NCBI RefSeq assembly: GCF_051903925.1
Contig: NZ_CP173678.1
Span: 620,001-684,000 of the forward strand
Direction: 5' to 3'
Origin: G051903925 sp051903925
Lineage (GTDB): Bacteria; Pseudomonadota; Alphaproteobacteria; Zavarziniales; Zavarziniaceae
Length of the DNA: 64,000 bases
Position 1 is the stretch's first letter. Each line of letters starts with the position of its first letter. The notes under the pieces were generated by a model. It ran no database searches. It was not told the DNA's origin and saw nothing but the letters and a program-made list of their open reading frames with translations. Below, piece after piece: positions 41,959 through 50,817 of the stretch. Both the position numbers and the translations under genes were made by a program.

Positions 41959-43920
41959 TCAATCCGGCGGCAGCAGCCCTGCGGAGTCCAGCTGCCGGCG
42001 CACGGGCTCAAGCGCCTGGGCGTAGCGCCGCCAGCGTCCGACCGACCGGTCATAGATCGGCCGGTTCACCTGGTCCCAGCTGGCCGTCCGCACGAAGCGC
42101 GGATTGCGGTGGAAGTCGAGGCAGGCCGGATCCCAGTCCAGCCCGGCATGGGCGACGATGGCGCGGGCCACCCGCTCCGGCTCCGCCACCAGCGCCTCGT
42201 AGTCGACCTCGAGCAGGTTGAGCCCGGGCAGCGTGCGGAACACGGCCATCATCTCGGCATAGCGCCGGTAGAAGAAGACAAGGTCGTCCAGGTCGTCGGC
42301 ATAGGCATGCCGCGTCCGGAAGTTCTGGAAATAGGCCGACAGGATCGTATCCAGTGGATGGCGTCGGCAATGGATGACCGCCGCGTCGGGCAGGGCCATC
42401 CAGGCCAGGCCCAGGTGCTGGAAGTTGCCCGGCAGCTTGTCCGTCACGACCGGGCGGCCCTGGGCCAGGGCGTCCAGCCGGGCGCGATAGTCGGCGGCGA
42501 AGCGCGCCAGGTCATCGGCACCCGCACGGGCCAGGCTGTCGGGAAAGGCGCCGCCCAGCGCCTGGCCCAGCCGCTCGCCCGCATCGGGCATGGCGCCCAG
42601 TTCGCCGCCGGCGGCAACCTGCGGGTGGCTGGCCAGGATCTGCTCGACCAGCGTCGTCCCCGACCGCACCATGCCCACGATCAGGACCGGCCGCACGCGG
42701 TCGCGCGGCGGCGCCAGACGACAGAGCGCAGGCTGGCCATGGGGCCCGAACACCTCCGTCACTCCGGCGACGTAGGCGTCATAGGCCAGGCGATCCAGCC
42801 GGGCCTGCGCCGTGGCGTTGCCGTCGGCATAGGCGGCAAAGGCCTCGTCATGACGCTCTGCCTCGTCGAGCAGGCGACCGCGCGCGAAATGGACCATGCG
42901 GCGCTGGTGCGGCGTCATCGCGGTGTCGCCCAGCGCGCTGTCCAGCAGGGCCAGCGCCTCGTCCCGCCGCCCGGCACGGGTGCCGACCTGGGCAAAGGCG
43001 AGGGCGACCGACGGATCGGCCGGACGGCGCCACAATTCGGGCTCCAGCAGGGCCAGCGCCTGCTCCGCGCGGCCCAGGCGGTCCAGCGTGCGCGCCTCCT
43101 GCGCCAGGGGCTGCAGGCCGATGGCGGGGGCATTGCCGCCCGGGCCGGCCGCCAGGTCGCGGGCGCGGCGCAGGGCGGGCAGCGCCTCCTCCAGCGCGCC
43201 GAGGTCGCGCAGTGTCGTGCCCAGCAGCAGCCAGACCTCCGCATCCTGGGGCGCCAGCGCCGCCGCGTCTCGGAACGCCGTGGCGGCGCCCTCCTCGTCG
43301 CCCACTGCCAGCAGCGCGCGGCCATGCGTCAGCGCCAGGCGCAGATCGCCTGGCGCCAGGCGGCGCGCCTGGGCCAGGGCATCGCGCGCGGCGACTTCGC
43401 GGCCCTGCTTGGCCGTCGCCTCGGCCAGCAGGGTCCAGGTGCGCAACTGGTCGGGGGCTAGCTCGCTGGCGTGCAGGGCATGGGCCGCCGCCTCGTCCAC
43501 GGCACCGCTGGCCAGCAGCGCCGCGGTCAGGTCGAGCAGGGCCGAGACATAGCCGGGATCGACGTCCAGGCTGGCGCGCAGGGCGGCGATCGCCTCCTCC
43601 CGCCGGCCCAGCGCCTCGAGCACGCGGGCCCGGTTGGCCAGGAACACGGGATTGCGGTCCTGCACCGCGATTGCCTTGTCGAGCCAGGGCAGGGCGTCCT
43701 GCGGCTGCCCCGCCTGGTGGAAGACCAGGCCCAGCAGGTGCAGCGCGTCGGCCTGGCGCGGATCGGCGGCCAGCACCGCGCGATAGTGGCGCGCCGCCTC
43801 CTCCAGGGCGCCCTGCCGGTGGGCGGCGATCGCCGCCTGGAGCCGGCTGGCAATGGCCTGCCGCGCCGCCTGCGGCGAGGCGGGCGGGCGGTCGGAGGGA
43901 GAACCGTTACGCAAAGTCAT
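41959..43920 (-). CDS. TPR repeat protein with C-terminal sulfotransferase domain
   Basis: The 653-residue protein has an N-terminal half (about 20-390) of tetratricopeptide-like repeats (for example ALHLLGLVFHQAGQPQDALP). It is joined to a sulfotransferase domain with the PAPS-binding loop VLIVGMVRSGTTLVEQILAS and the 3'-phosphate region AVIHCRRHPLDTILSAYFQN. Such fusions are common in Alphaproteobacteria and are thought to sulfate surface glycans or proteins; the acceptor is unknown. It lacks a signal peptide. Confidence 0.9.
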   Translation of the reverse strand: MTLRNGSPSDRPPASPQAARQAIASRLQAAIAAHRQGALEEAARHYRAVLAADPRQADALHLLGLVFHQAGQPQDALPWLDKAIAVQDRNPVFLANRARVLEALGRREEAIAALRASLDVDPGYVSALLDLTAALLASGAVDEAAAHALHASELAPDQLRTWTLLAEATAKQGREVAARDALAQARRLAPGDLRLALTHGRALLAVGDEEGAATAFRDAAALAPQDAEVWLLLGTTLRDLGALEEALPALRRARDLAAGPGGNAPAIGLQPLAQEARTLDRLGRAEQALALLEPELWRRPADPSVALAFAQVGTRAGRRDEALALLDSALGDTAMTPHQRRMVHFARGRLLDEAERHDEAFAAYADGNATAQARLDRLAYDAYVAGVTEVFGPHGQPALCRLAPPRDRVRPVLIVGMVRSGTTLVEQILASHPQVAAGGELGAMPDAGERLGQALGGAFPDSLARAGADDLARFAADYRARLDALAQGRPVVTDKLPGNFQHLGLAWMALPDAAVIHCRRHPLDTILSAYFQNFRTRHAYADDLDDLVFFYRRYAEMMAVFRTLPGLNLLEVDYEALVAEPERVARAIVAHAGLDWDPACLDFHRNPRFVRTASWDQVNRPIYDRSVGRWRRYAQALEPVRRQLDSAGLLPPD

Positions 43921-43942
43921 CGGCCACGATGCCTTCCCGGCG

Positions 43943-43969
43943 TTGTCAAGAACGATGCCCCTCTATAGA
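43943..43969 (+). promoter_or_regulatory. possible promoter for the DUF3576-leuS operon
   Basis: TTGTCA at 43943-43948 and TATAGA at 43964-43969 resemble -35 and -10 boxes, though the 15-base spacing is shorter than ideal. They lie about 55-80 bases before the DUF3576 start. Confidence 0.4.
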
Positions 43970-44021
43970 ACCAAGGCGCGGATGGGGCGGGAAGGCTGTC
44001 GAGGCGAGGAGAGTTCTGTCA

Positions 44022-44630
44022 ATGGTCCAGCCAAGGTGGCGCAAGCATGGCAGGCGTGTGGCGTTGGGGCACGCGGCCGGGTCGTTCATTCCCAAGGGGT
44101 TGATTTCAGGCGTCGCGGTCTTGGCATTGGTGGTTTCGGGCTGCGGCACGGACGTGCCCGTGGAGCGCAACTACCCGGAGAAGATCGAGGGGTCCAATCG
44201 CTACAACCCCAATCCGACGGCACCGCAGGAAGGCCTGTTCGGGCCCGACGGCATCGTCCTGTTCGGCAACAGCAGCAACAGCGGCAGCGCGGCCCCCGGC
44301 CAGGGGATCGGCGTCAACGGCTTCCTGTGGCGGGCATCGCTCGACACGCTGGCGTTCATGCCGCTCGCTTCGGCCGATCCGTTCGGCGGCGTCATCATCA
44401 CCGACTGGTACTCAAGCCAGGAGGCGCCGCAGGAGCGCTTCAAGGCGACCGTCTATATCCTGGACCGCTCGCTGCGCGCCGACGGCATCAAGGTGTCCGT
44501 CTTCAGGCAGCAGCTGACGCCCCAGAACACCTGGGTCGACACGCCCGTGAGCGCCGAGACCGGGACCAAGCTTGAGAACGCGATCCTGACGCGCGCGCGT
44601 CAGTTGCGCATCGAGACGATCGGCGAATAG
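44022..44630 (+). CDS. DUF3576 lipoprotein
   Basis: The protein has 202 residues from ATG 44022, with GAGGCGAGGAGAG upstream. A basic start is followed by the hydrophobic stretch LISGVAVLALVVSGC, where VSGC is a lipobox giving a Cys-anchored lipoprotein. The mature part (GVNGFLWRASLDTLAFMPLA, PFGGVIITDWYSS) matches the DUF3576 family found upstream of leuS in Alphaproteobacteria. An envelope-assembly role is plausible because lptE follows in the same operon, but no activity is known. Confidence 0.88.
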   Translation: MVQPRWRKHGRRVALGHAAGSFIPKGLISGVAVLALVVSGCGTDVPVERNYPEKIEGSNRYNPNPTAPQEGLFGPDGIVLFGNSSNSGSAAPGQGIGVNGFLWRASLDTLAFMPLASADPFGGVIITDWYSSQEAPQERFKATVYILDRSLRADGIKVSVFRQQLTPQNTWVDTPVSAETGTKLENAILTRARQLRIETIGE

Positions 44631-44695
44631 CACGACCCGCCCCGGCCCCCTTGGAGGTGCCGGGGCACCAAGGCTCAGGGCAGGGAACACAGACG

Positions 44696-47266
44696 ATGGA
44701 GCGGTACGACGCCGAGGCCACGGAGGCCCGTTGGCAGGCGGTGTGGGACGCGAAGGCCTGCTTTCGCGCGCGCGAGGACGCAAGCCGCCCCAAGTACTAT
44801 GTCCTGGAGATGTTCCCCTATCCCTCGGGGCGCATCCATATCGGCCACACGCGCAACTACACGATGGGCGACGTGGTCGCGCGCGCCAAGCGGGCGCAAG
44901 GGTACAACGTCCTGCACCCGATGGGCTGGGACGCGTTCGGCATGCCGGCCGAGAACGCCGCGATGGAGCGCAAGGTCCATCCCGCCAAGTGGACCTATGA
45001 GAACATCGCCACGATGCGCGGCCAGCTGCAGCGCATGGGACTGGCCATCGACTGGTCGCGGGAGATCGCAACCTGCCATCCCGAATACTACCGGCATGAG
45101 CAGAAGCTGTTCCTGGACTTCCTGAAGGCGGACCTGGTCACGCGCAAGGAGTCCTGGGTCAACTGGGACCCCGTCGACCACACGGTGCTGGCCAACGAGC
45201 AGGTGATCGACGGCCGCGGCTGGCGCTCCGGCGCCATGGTCGAGCGGCGCAAGCTGAGCCAGTGGTTCCTGCGCATCACCGCCTTTGCCGACGAACTGCT
45301 GGCCGACCTGGGCACGCTGGACCGCTGGCCGTCCAAGGTCCGGCTGATGCAGGAGAACTGGATCGGCAAGTCGGAGGGCGCGCGCGTCCGCTTCGCCCTG
45401 TCGGACCAGCCGGCCGGATACGACCAGCCGCATGTCGAGGTCTATACGACCCGGCCTGACACGCTGTTCGGGGCGAGCTTCCTGGCGATTGCCGCCGACC
45501 ATCCGCTGGCCGCGGCCGCAGCCGCGGACCAGCCGGCTCTCGCCGACTTCATCGCCGAATGCCGCAGCGCCGGCACCAGCGAGGCGGTGATCGAGGCGCA
45601 GGAGAAGCGCGGCTACGCCACCGGCCTGACGGTCACGCATCCGTTCGACCCGTCCTGGCAGCTGCCGGTCTATGTCGCCAACTTCGTGCTGATGGAATAC
45701 GGCACGGGCGCCATTTTCGGCTGCCCGGCGCACGACCAGCGCGACCTGGACTTTGCCCGCAAGTACGAATTGCCGGTGCAGCCGGTGGTGATCCCCGCCG
45801 GTACCGACCCGGTTGCGTTCGAGGTGGGCACGGAGGCCTTCACCGGCGACGGGCGCCTGGCCTTCTCCCACTTCCTGGACGGGCTGGACGTGCCCACCGC
45901 CAAGAGCCGCGCCATCCAGGAGCTGGAGGCGCGGGGGCACGGCACCGGCACCGTCACCTTCCGCCTGCGCGACTGGGGCGTGTCGCGGCAGCGCTATTGG
46001 GGCTGCCCCATCCCCGTCATCCATTGCGCGGACTGCGGCATCGTCCCCGTGCCGGAGGCCGACCTGCCGGTGCAGCTGCCCGACGATGTGACCTTCGATG
46101 CGCCGGGCAACCCGCTGGACCGCCATCCGACCTGGCGCCACGTCCCCTGCCCCACCTGCGGCAAGCCGGGACTGCGCGAGACGGACACGTTCGACACGTT
46201 CATCGATTCGTCCTGGTACTTCGCGCGCTTCTGCTCGCCACGGTCGGACCAGCCGTTCGACGTGAACGCCACCAACTACTGGCTGCCGGTCGACCAGTAC
46301 ATTGGCGGGGTCGAGCATGCGATCCTGCACCTGCTCTATTCCCGCTTCTTCATGCGCGCGCTGAAGGCGGCGGGCTACCCGGTCGTGGTCGAGCCGTTCG
46401 CCGGCCTGTTCACGCAGGGCATGGTGGTGCACGAGACCTATCAGGATCCGTCCGGCACCTGGCTGGGCCCGGCCGAGGTCAGCCGCCAGGCCGACGGCAC
46501 CATCGTGCGGACCGAAACGGGCACCCCCGTCACGGTCGGCCGCATCGAGAAGATGAGCAAGTCCAAGAAGAACGTGATCGACCCGGACGAGATCATCGCC
46601 AGGTACGGGGCCGATACGGCGCGCTGGTTCATGCTTTCCGACAGCCCGCCCGAACGCGACGTGGAATGGACCGAATCGGGGGTCGAGGGCGCGCATCGCT
46701 TCACCCAGCGCATCTGGCGCCTGGTCAGCCAGGTCCAGGGCCTGCCGCCCGTGGGGACGGCGCCCACGTCCGACGGGCCGGCCGCCCTGGCCCTGCGCCG
46801 CCAGGTCCACCGGGCGATTGCCGACGTGACGTCGGAGATCGAGGGCTTCCGGTTCAACAAGGCGATCGCACGCCTTTATGAACTGGTCAATGCGATCAAC
46901 GAGGCGCCGGCGGACAGCGCGATGGGCCCTGCCCGGCGGGAGGCGCTGGAGGCGCTGGCCCTGCTGATCGCACCGTTCATGCCGCACCTGGCGGAGGAGG
47001 CGTGGAGCCGCCTGGGCCATGCCAGCCTGGTGGTCGATACGCCCTGGCCCAAGGCCGATGCCGCCCTGACCGCGGTCGACACGGTCACGATTGCGGTGCA
47101 GATCAACGGCAAGCTGCGCACGACCATGGAAGCGGCCAAGGACGCGGACAAGGCCGCGGTCGAGGCGGCCGCCTTTGCCCTGGAGCCCATCGTCCGCGCG
47201 GTCAAGGACCAGACCGTTCGCAAGGTCGTCGTGGTGCCCAACCGGATCGTCAACATCGTCCTGTGA
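44696..47266 (+). CDS. leuS: leucyl-tRNA synthetase
   Basis: The protein has 856 residues from ATG 44696 (MERYDAEATEARWQAVWDAK); the frame is open 15 codons earlier without support. The class I HIGH motif is in PYPSGRIHIGHTRNY (48-51) and KMSKS near 619-623. The CP1 editing domain (about 225-420) includes TGLTVTHPFDP. A zinc-like Cys set appears in CADCG and CPTCG. It charges tRNA-Leu in the cytosol. It follows the lipoprotein gene after 65 bases, in which GGTGCC/GGCACC can form a small hairpin. Confidence 0.98.
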   Translation: MERYDAEATEARWQAVWDAKACFRAREDASRPKYYVLEMFPYPSGRIHIGHTRNYTMGDVVARAKRAQGYNVLHPMGWDAFGMPAENAAMERKVHPAKWTYENIATMRGQLQRMGLAIDWSREIATCHPEYYRHEQKLFLDFLKADLVTRKESWVNWDPVDHTVLANEQVIDGRGWRSGAMVERRKLSQWFLRITAFADELLADLGTLDRWPSKVRLMQENWIGKSEGARVRFALSDQPAGYDQPHVEVYTTRPDTLFGASFLAIAADHPLAAAAAADQPALADFIAECRSAGTSEAVIEAQEKRGYATGLTVTHPFDPSWQLPVYVANFVLMEYGTGAIFGCPAHDQRDLDFARKYELPVQPVVIPAGTDPVAFEVGTEAFTGDGRLAFSHFLDGLDVPTAKSRAIQELEARGHGTGTVTFRLRDWGVSRQRYWGCPIPVIHCADCGIVPVPEADLPVQLPDDVTFDAPGNPLDRHPTWRHVPCPTCGKPGLRETDTFDTFIDSSWYFARFCSPRSDQPFDVNATNYWLPVDQYIGGVEHAILHLLYSRFFMRALKAAGYPVVVEPFAGLFTQGMVVHETYQDPSGTWLGPAEVSRQADGTIVRTETGTPVTVGRIEKMSKSKKNVIDPDEIIARYGADTARWFMLSDSPPERDVEWTESGVEGAHRFTQRIWRLVSQVQGLPPVGTAPTSDGPAALALRRQVHRAIADVTSEIEGFRFNKAIARLYELVNAINEAPADSAMGPARREALEALALLIAPFMPHLAEEAWSRLGHASLVVDTPWPKADAALTAVDTVTIAVQINGKLRTTMEAAKDADKAAVEAAAFALEPIVRAVKDQTVRKVVVVPNRIVNIVL

Positions 47267-47311
47267 GCCGATGCTTGCTTTGCGGCGCGGGTTGGGGATG
47301 CTGGCCGGGTC

Positions 47312-47848
47312 ATGACCGATCGCCGTTCCCCTGTCCGCGCCGCGGCGCTGCTGACCGTCCTTGCCCTGGGCCTGCTGGTGTCGGCCTGCGGCTTCCGGCC
47401 GATGTATGGGCGGGTCGGCAACGAAAGCATCGTCCAGGAATTCGCCGGCATCGAGATCCCGGCCCAGGACGCCCGCGTGGCGCAGCGCATCCGCAATTCG
47501 CTGCTGGACCACATGACGCCGCGCGGCCAGCCGGACCGCCCGACCTATCGCCTGGACATGGTGCCCACGGTCTATATCGAGGGCCTGGGCATCCAGCAGG
47601 ACGAGACGATCACCCGCTTCAATATCCGCATCGAGCTGGCCTACAAGCTGACGCGCGTGGCCGACCAGGTGGTGATGACCAGCGGCTGGACCCGCGCGCT
47701 GGCCAGCTTCAACCGCGTTGATTCGGAGTACGCGACGCTGTCGGCGCGCAAGGACGCGGAGAACCGCGCGGCCGTGCAGGTGGCCGAGGACCTGCAGACC
47801 CGCCTTGCCGTGTTCTTCGACCGCCAGCGCTCCGCCGCCGCCCAGTAG
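47312..47848 (+). CDS. lptE: LPS assembly lipoprotein LptE
   Basis: The 178-residue protein has a signal peptide ending in a lipobox (LGLLVSAC) followed by GFRPMYG, a hallmark of alphaproteobacterial LptE. LptE plugs LptD in the outer membrane for LPS insertion. It lies 45 bases after leuS and 12 before holA, the conserved order. The mature domain (YRLDMVPTVYIEGLGIQQD, DQVVMTSGWTRALASF) fits the LptE fold. Confidence 0.93.
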   Translation: MTDRRSPVRAAALLTVLALGLLVSACGFRPMYGRVGNESIVQEFAGIEIPAQDARVAQRIRNSLLDHMTPRGQPDRPTYRLDMVPTVYIEGLGIQQDETITRFNIRIELAYKLTRVADQVVMTSGWTRALASFNRVDSEYATLSARKDAENRAAVQVAEDLQTRLAVFFDRQRSAAAQ

Positions 47849-47860
47849 GGCCGCGCGCCC

Positions 47861-48892
47861 ATGGAACTGAAGCGCGACATCGAGCGGGCGCTGAAGGCGC
47901 TGGATCCCAAGGTCCGCGTGGTCCTGCTGCACGGGCCCGATGCCGGCCTGGTATCAGAACGCGCGCGCATGGCCGCGCGCACGGCCTGCCCCGACCTCAA
48001 CGACCCGTTCCGCGTGTCCGAACTGACGGCGTCCATGCTGGACTCCGACCCCGCGCGCCTGGCGGACGAGGCGGCGGCCCTTGCCATGCTGGGCGGCCGC
48101 CGCGTGGTGCGTATCAGCGGCGCCGGCGACAAGCAGGCCAGCCTGGTCGAGGGCTTCCTGGCCGCTCCGCCGGGCGATGCCCTGGTGGTGATCGAGGCGG
48201 GCGAACTGACCCGCCGGTCCAAGCTGCGCGCAGCAGTCGAGGCATCGCCCCGTGGCGTGGCGGCAGCCTGCTATGGCGACGATCCCCGCGCGCTGGAGGG
48301 CCTGGTCGACCGCACCCTGGCCGAAGCGGGCCTGAAGATCGACGACGATGCCCGCGCCTATCTGCTGCACCGACTGGGCGAGGATCGCCTGGTCAGCCGG
48401 CAGGAGCTGGACAAGCTGGTGCTCTACATGGCGTCCAGTGCACAGCGCACGGTCACGCTGGCGGACGCCGCGGCGACGGTCGGCGACACGCTGGGGGGCG
48501 ATCTGGACGCCGTGACGGGTGCCGCGCTGGAAGGCCGGCCCGACATGCTGGACCGGGCCCTGACGCGCTGCCTGCGCGAAGGCATGTCGCCGATCCGGCT
48601 GCTGCGCGCGGTCTCAGGCCAGCTGCTGCGCCTGCACGTCGTCCAGGGTCGCATGGCGCATGGCCTGCCTTTCGACAAGGCGATCTCGGCCCTGCGCCCG
48701 CCTTTGCCCTATCCGGCCCAGGAACCGTTCCGCCGCCAGCTGGGGATCTGGACCGCGCCGCGCATCCTGCCCGCCCTCGACCTGCTGGGCGAGGCGGAGC
48801 TGAACTGCAAGACGACCGGCCTGCCGGCGGAGGCGATCTGCCATCGGGCCCTGCTGCGCCTGGCCGCCGGGATCCGCCAGCGCCGGCGCTGA
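47861..48892 (+). CDS. holA: DNA polymerase III delta subunit
   Basis: The 343-residue protein starts MELKRDIERALKAL, with VRVVLLHGPDAGLVSERARM (degenerate P-loop of the clamp-loader ATPase fold) and later LFTGDxL-like LGGDLDAVTGAALEG. It opens the beta clamp in the replisome clamp loader. Domain 3 at the C-terminus (PFRRQLGIWTAPRILPALDL) fits. Gene order leuS-lptE-holA supports the call. Confidence 0.95.
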   Translation: MELKRDIERALKALDPKVRVVLLHGPDAGLVSERARMAARTACPDLNDPFRVSELTASMLDSDPARLADEAAALAMLGGRRVVRISGAGDKQASLVEGFLAAPPGDALVVIEAGELTRRSKLRAAVEASPRGVAAACYGDDPRALEGLVDRTLAEAGLKIDDDARAYLLHRLGEDRLVSRQELDKLVLYMASSAQRTVTLADAAATVGDTLGGDLDAVTGAALEGRPDMLDRALTRCLREGMSPIRLLRAVSGQLLRLHVVQGRMAHGLPFDKAISALRPPLPYPAQEPFRRQLGIWTAPRILPALDLLGEAELNCKTTGLPAEAICHRALLRLAAGIRQRRR

Positions 48893-48931
48893 ACCGGGAA
48901 CGCCGGCAGGGTCTGGCGCGTTGACGCCGCC

Positions 48932-49291
48932 ATGACCGATGCAGCATCAGCCCCGCGCCGCCACACGGCGCAGGTCGAGCCCCAGGCGACCGACCTCGAC
49001 CATCTGGACCAGGGCCTGATCGATCGGGCCCGGCCAGACGACCTCCCGCCCAGCCCGGCGGACGAGCGCCGCGACCTGGCCGAGCGCGCGGAAGGCCAGG
49101 CGGCCGATGCCGCCGCCCGCGGCGCCCAGGCCGGACCCGACGGCGTCGACGCCGATGCATCGGACTCGATCCAGGCTCCCGACCCGATCCAGGCGGAGGT
49201 GGCGGCCCTCGTCACCTCGGGCCCGTTCCGGGCGGCCGGGCATGCCGAGGACGGCCCCGACATGGCCCAGGTCTCGCCAGGCGAGGCCTGA
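48932..49291 (+). CDS. hypothetical acidic, low-complexity protein
   Basis: The 119-residue frame after holA is rich in Ala, Asp, Pro and Gln (DQGLIDRARPDDLPPSPADE, then AERAEGQAADAAARGAQAG) and has no membrane segment. The codon third positions are GC-biased as in real genes. No family is recognised, no clear ribosome site precedes it and the composition predicts disorder. It could be a chance frame. Confidence 0.4.
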   Translation: MTDAASAPRRHTAQVEPQATDLDHLDQGLIDRARPDDLPPSPADERRDLAERAEGQAADAAARGAQAGPDGVDADASDSIQAPDPIQAEVAALVTSGPFRAAGHAEDGPDMAQVSPGEA

Positions 49292-49303
49292 CGCCTCAGG
49301 CCA

Positions 49304-50533
49304 TCAGGCCATCAGCATCATGATCCCGGCCAGGACTGCCGTGCTGGCCGGCAGGGCCACCAGCAGCACCAGGACCAGCGCCGTCGCCCCGCCGGGGACA
49401 TCGCGATAGACCCAGCCCAGGCGATGGGCCGGGACACAGGACGAGGCCAGGGCGGCAAGCCCCTGCATCGCCAGGAACCCGGGCAGGCCGGCCAACACCA
49501 TCGGTTCCAGGATCGCCCATGTGGCGCCCGGATAGGGGATCGCCCGCAGCGCCTGCAGCAGCGGGTCGGCGGCCCGGTAGAGGTAGATCAGCGCCGCCAG
49601 GACGCCCGTGTGCACCACCATGGTCAGCATGGCGACGCGGTACCGCGCCCCGAACGTCGCGCGGTGCGTGGCGCGCCAGTAGCCAAGGCGCAGGACCAGG
49701 GCCAGGACCGCGCCGGCGCCAAAGGCCTGGACCGCCAGGACAAGACCCGCGGGCACCACCAGCAGGCCATAGTCGATGCGGTCCCAGGCATAGGCCGGCT
49801 CCGCCTGGGCCCAGGCCCAGTGGCCCACCCACGATCCCGCCAGGCCACCGACCGCCAGCGTCGCCGCAGCGCTCGCCAGCGCCAGGGCAAAGCCAAGCCC
49901 ACCGGCAAAGGTCCGGTACATCTGGCGTCGCAGGATGATCGCCATCACCACAAGCCCCGGGCCATGCATCACGGCGATCCCCAGCGCCACCAGCGCGGGC
50001 GACGGGGTATAGGGTGCGACCATCGCCAGGGGCTGGGCCAGGCCCAGCACCACCAGCGTCTCGTGATTGACCCACATGATCGCGGTCCAGACCGCCGACA
50101 GGGTCATTGACTGCTGCGCCAGGTCTACGGCGAAGGAGAGGACGAAGCCCAGCGCCAGGAACACGCCGATCGCCACCGCGATCGACCAGAAGGCTGCCTG
50201 GAAGGCCACCCAGTAGCCGCCCGGCCTTCCCCGCGCCCGCAGGGCCGCCGCCGCCATGATGACCGGTGCGCCGAACAGCGCGCCGACCGCCGCGGCCGCC
50301 GCGATCGACGCCACCAGGGCGGCCACGGCCAGGGCGACCACGACAAGGATCAGGCCGCCACCCCCGCCGCCACCGCCACCCCCGCCGCCGGCTGGCGCGG
50401 TGAAGCCGCCGCCGACGGGCTTGCCCGCCTCCTCCGTCCGCTTGCGGTCCTCCTGCCCGCGCTGGTACAGGGCCCAGTCGCCGCCGCCATAGCTGTGTCC
50501 GCTGCGTCCATCGAAATACGGATCGTTCGACAT
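49304..50533 (-). CDS. multi-pass membrane protein of unknown function with poly-Gly linker
   Basis: The 409-residue protein has a polar N-terminus (MSNDPYFDGRSGHSYGGGDW), a run of about 12 glycines near residues 50-61, and about nine hydrophobic segments starting at LILVVVALAVAALVASIAAA. I do not recognise a family. It faces holA and the acidic frame tail to tail and is divergent from ffh. The glycine run is encoded by an uninterrupted GGN repeat. Confidence 0.65.
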   Translation of the reverse strand: MSNDPYFDGRSGHSYGGGDWALYQRGQEDRKRTEEAGKPVGGGFTAPAGGGGGGGGGGGGLILVVVALAVAALVASIAAAAAVGALFGAPVIMAAAALRARGRPGGYWVAFQAAFWSIAVAIGVFLALGFVLSFAVDLAQQSMTLSAVWTAIMWVNHETLVVLGLAQPLAMVAPYTPSPALVALGIAVMHGPGLVVMAIILRRQMYRTFAGGLGFALALASAAATLAVGGLAGSWVGHWAWAQAEPAYAWDRIDYGLLVVPAGLVLAVQAFGAGAVLALVLRLGYWRATHRATFGARYRVAMLTMVVHTGVLAALIYLYRAADPLLQALRAIPYPGATWAILEPMVLAGLPGFLAMQGLAALASSCVPAHRLGWVYRDVPGGATALVLVLLVALPASTAVLAGIMMLMA

Positions 50534-50582
50534 GCCGCCCCTCGCCGCCCCGGCCGCAGTCTAGCGGCGCCTGACCCACCGG

Positions 50583-50720
50583 TCATTCAGTGCACGGCAG
50601 GTCTGTGATCGCGCGCACGGGCGGCGGGCCGGCAGGCGAGCGCCCCCACCGCTTGACCCCCATGCGGTAACGGCGTACAAACCCGCCCTTCTGAGCCACG
50701 GTCGTTTCGATCGCGTCCAC
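50583..50720 (-). CDS. possible small protein or gene remnant upstream of ffh
   Basis: From GTG 50720 a 45-residue frame reads VDAIETTVAQKGGFVRRYRM, then GVKRWGRSPAGPPPVRAITD and ends LPCTE. The protein-like reading continues upstream as NIADWRAS without a standard start. This suggests either a truncated gene or a start I cannot see. Codon third positions are mostly G or C. No family was recognised. Confidence 0.3.
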   Translation of the reverse strand: MDAIETTVAQKGGFVRRYRMGVKRWGRSPAGPPPVRAITDLPCTE

Positions 50721-50817
50721 GGATGCCCGCCAGTCAGCGATGTTCGCCCACTGGCGCCGTTGGCGTTTGTTCGAACGGCATCGCCTCAGCCCTGGTGACA
50801 AAAGCGATGGCCCGCTG

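Noticed and set aside
44675..47932. Minus-strand open frame of about 1085 codons
   Set aside because: It is antisense to leuS and lptE. The composition is of a mirror frame.
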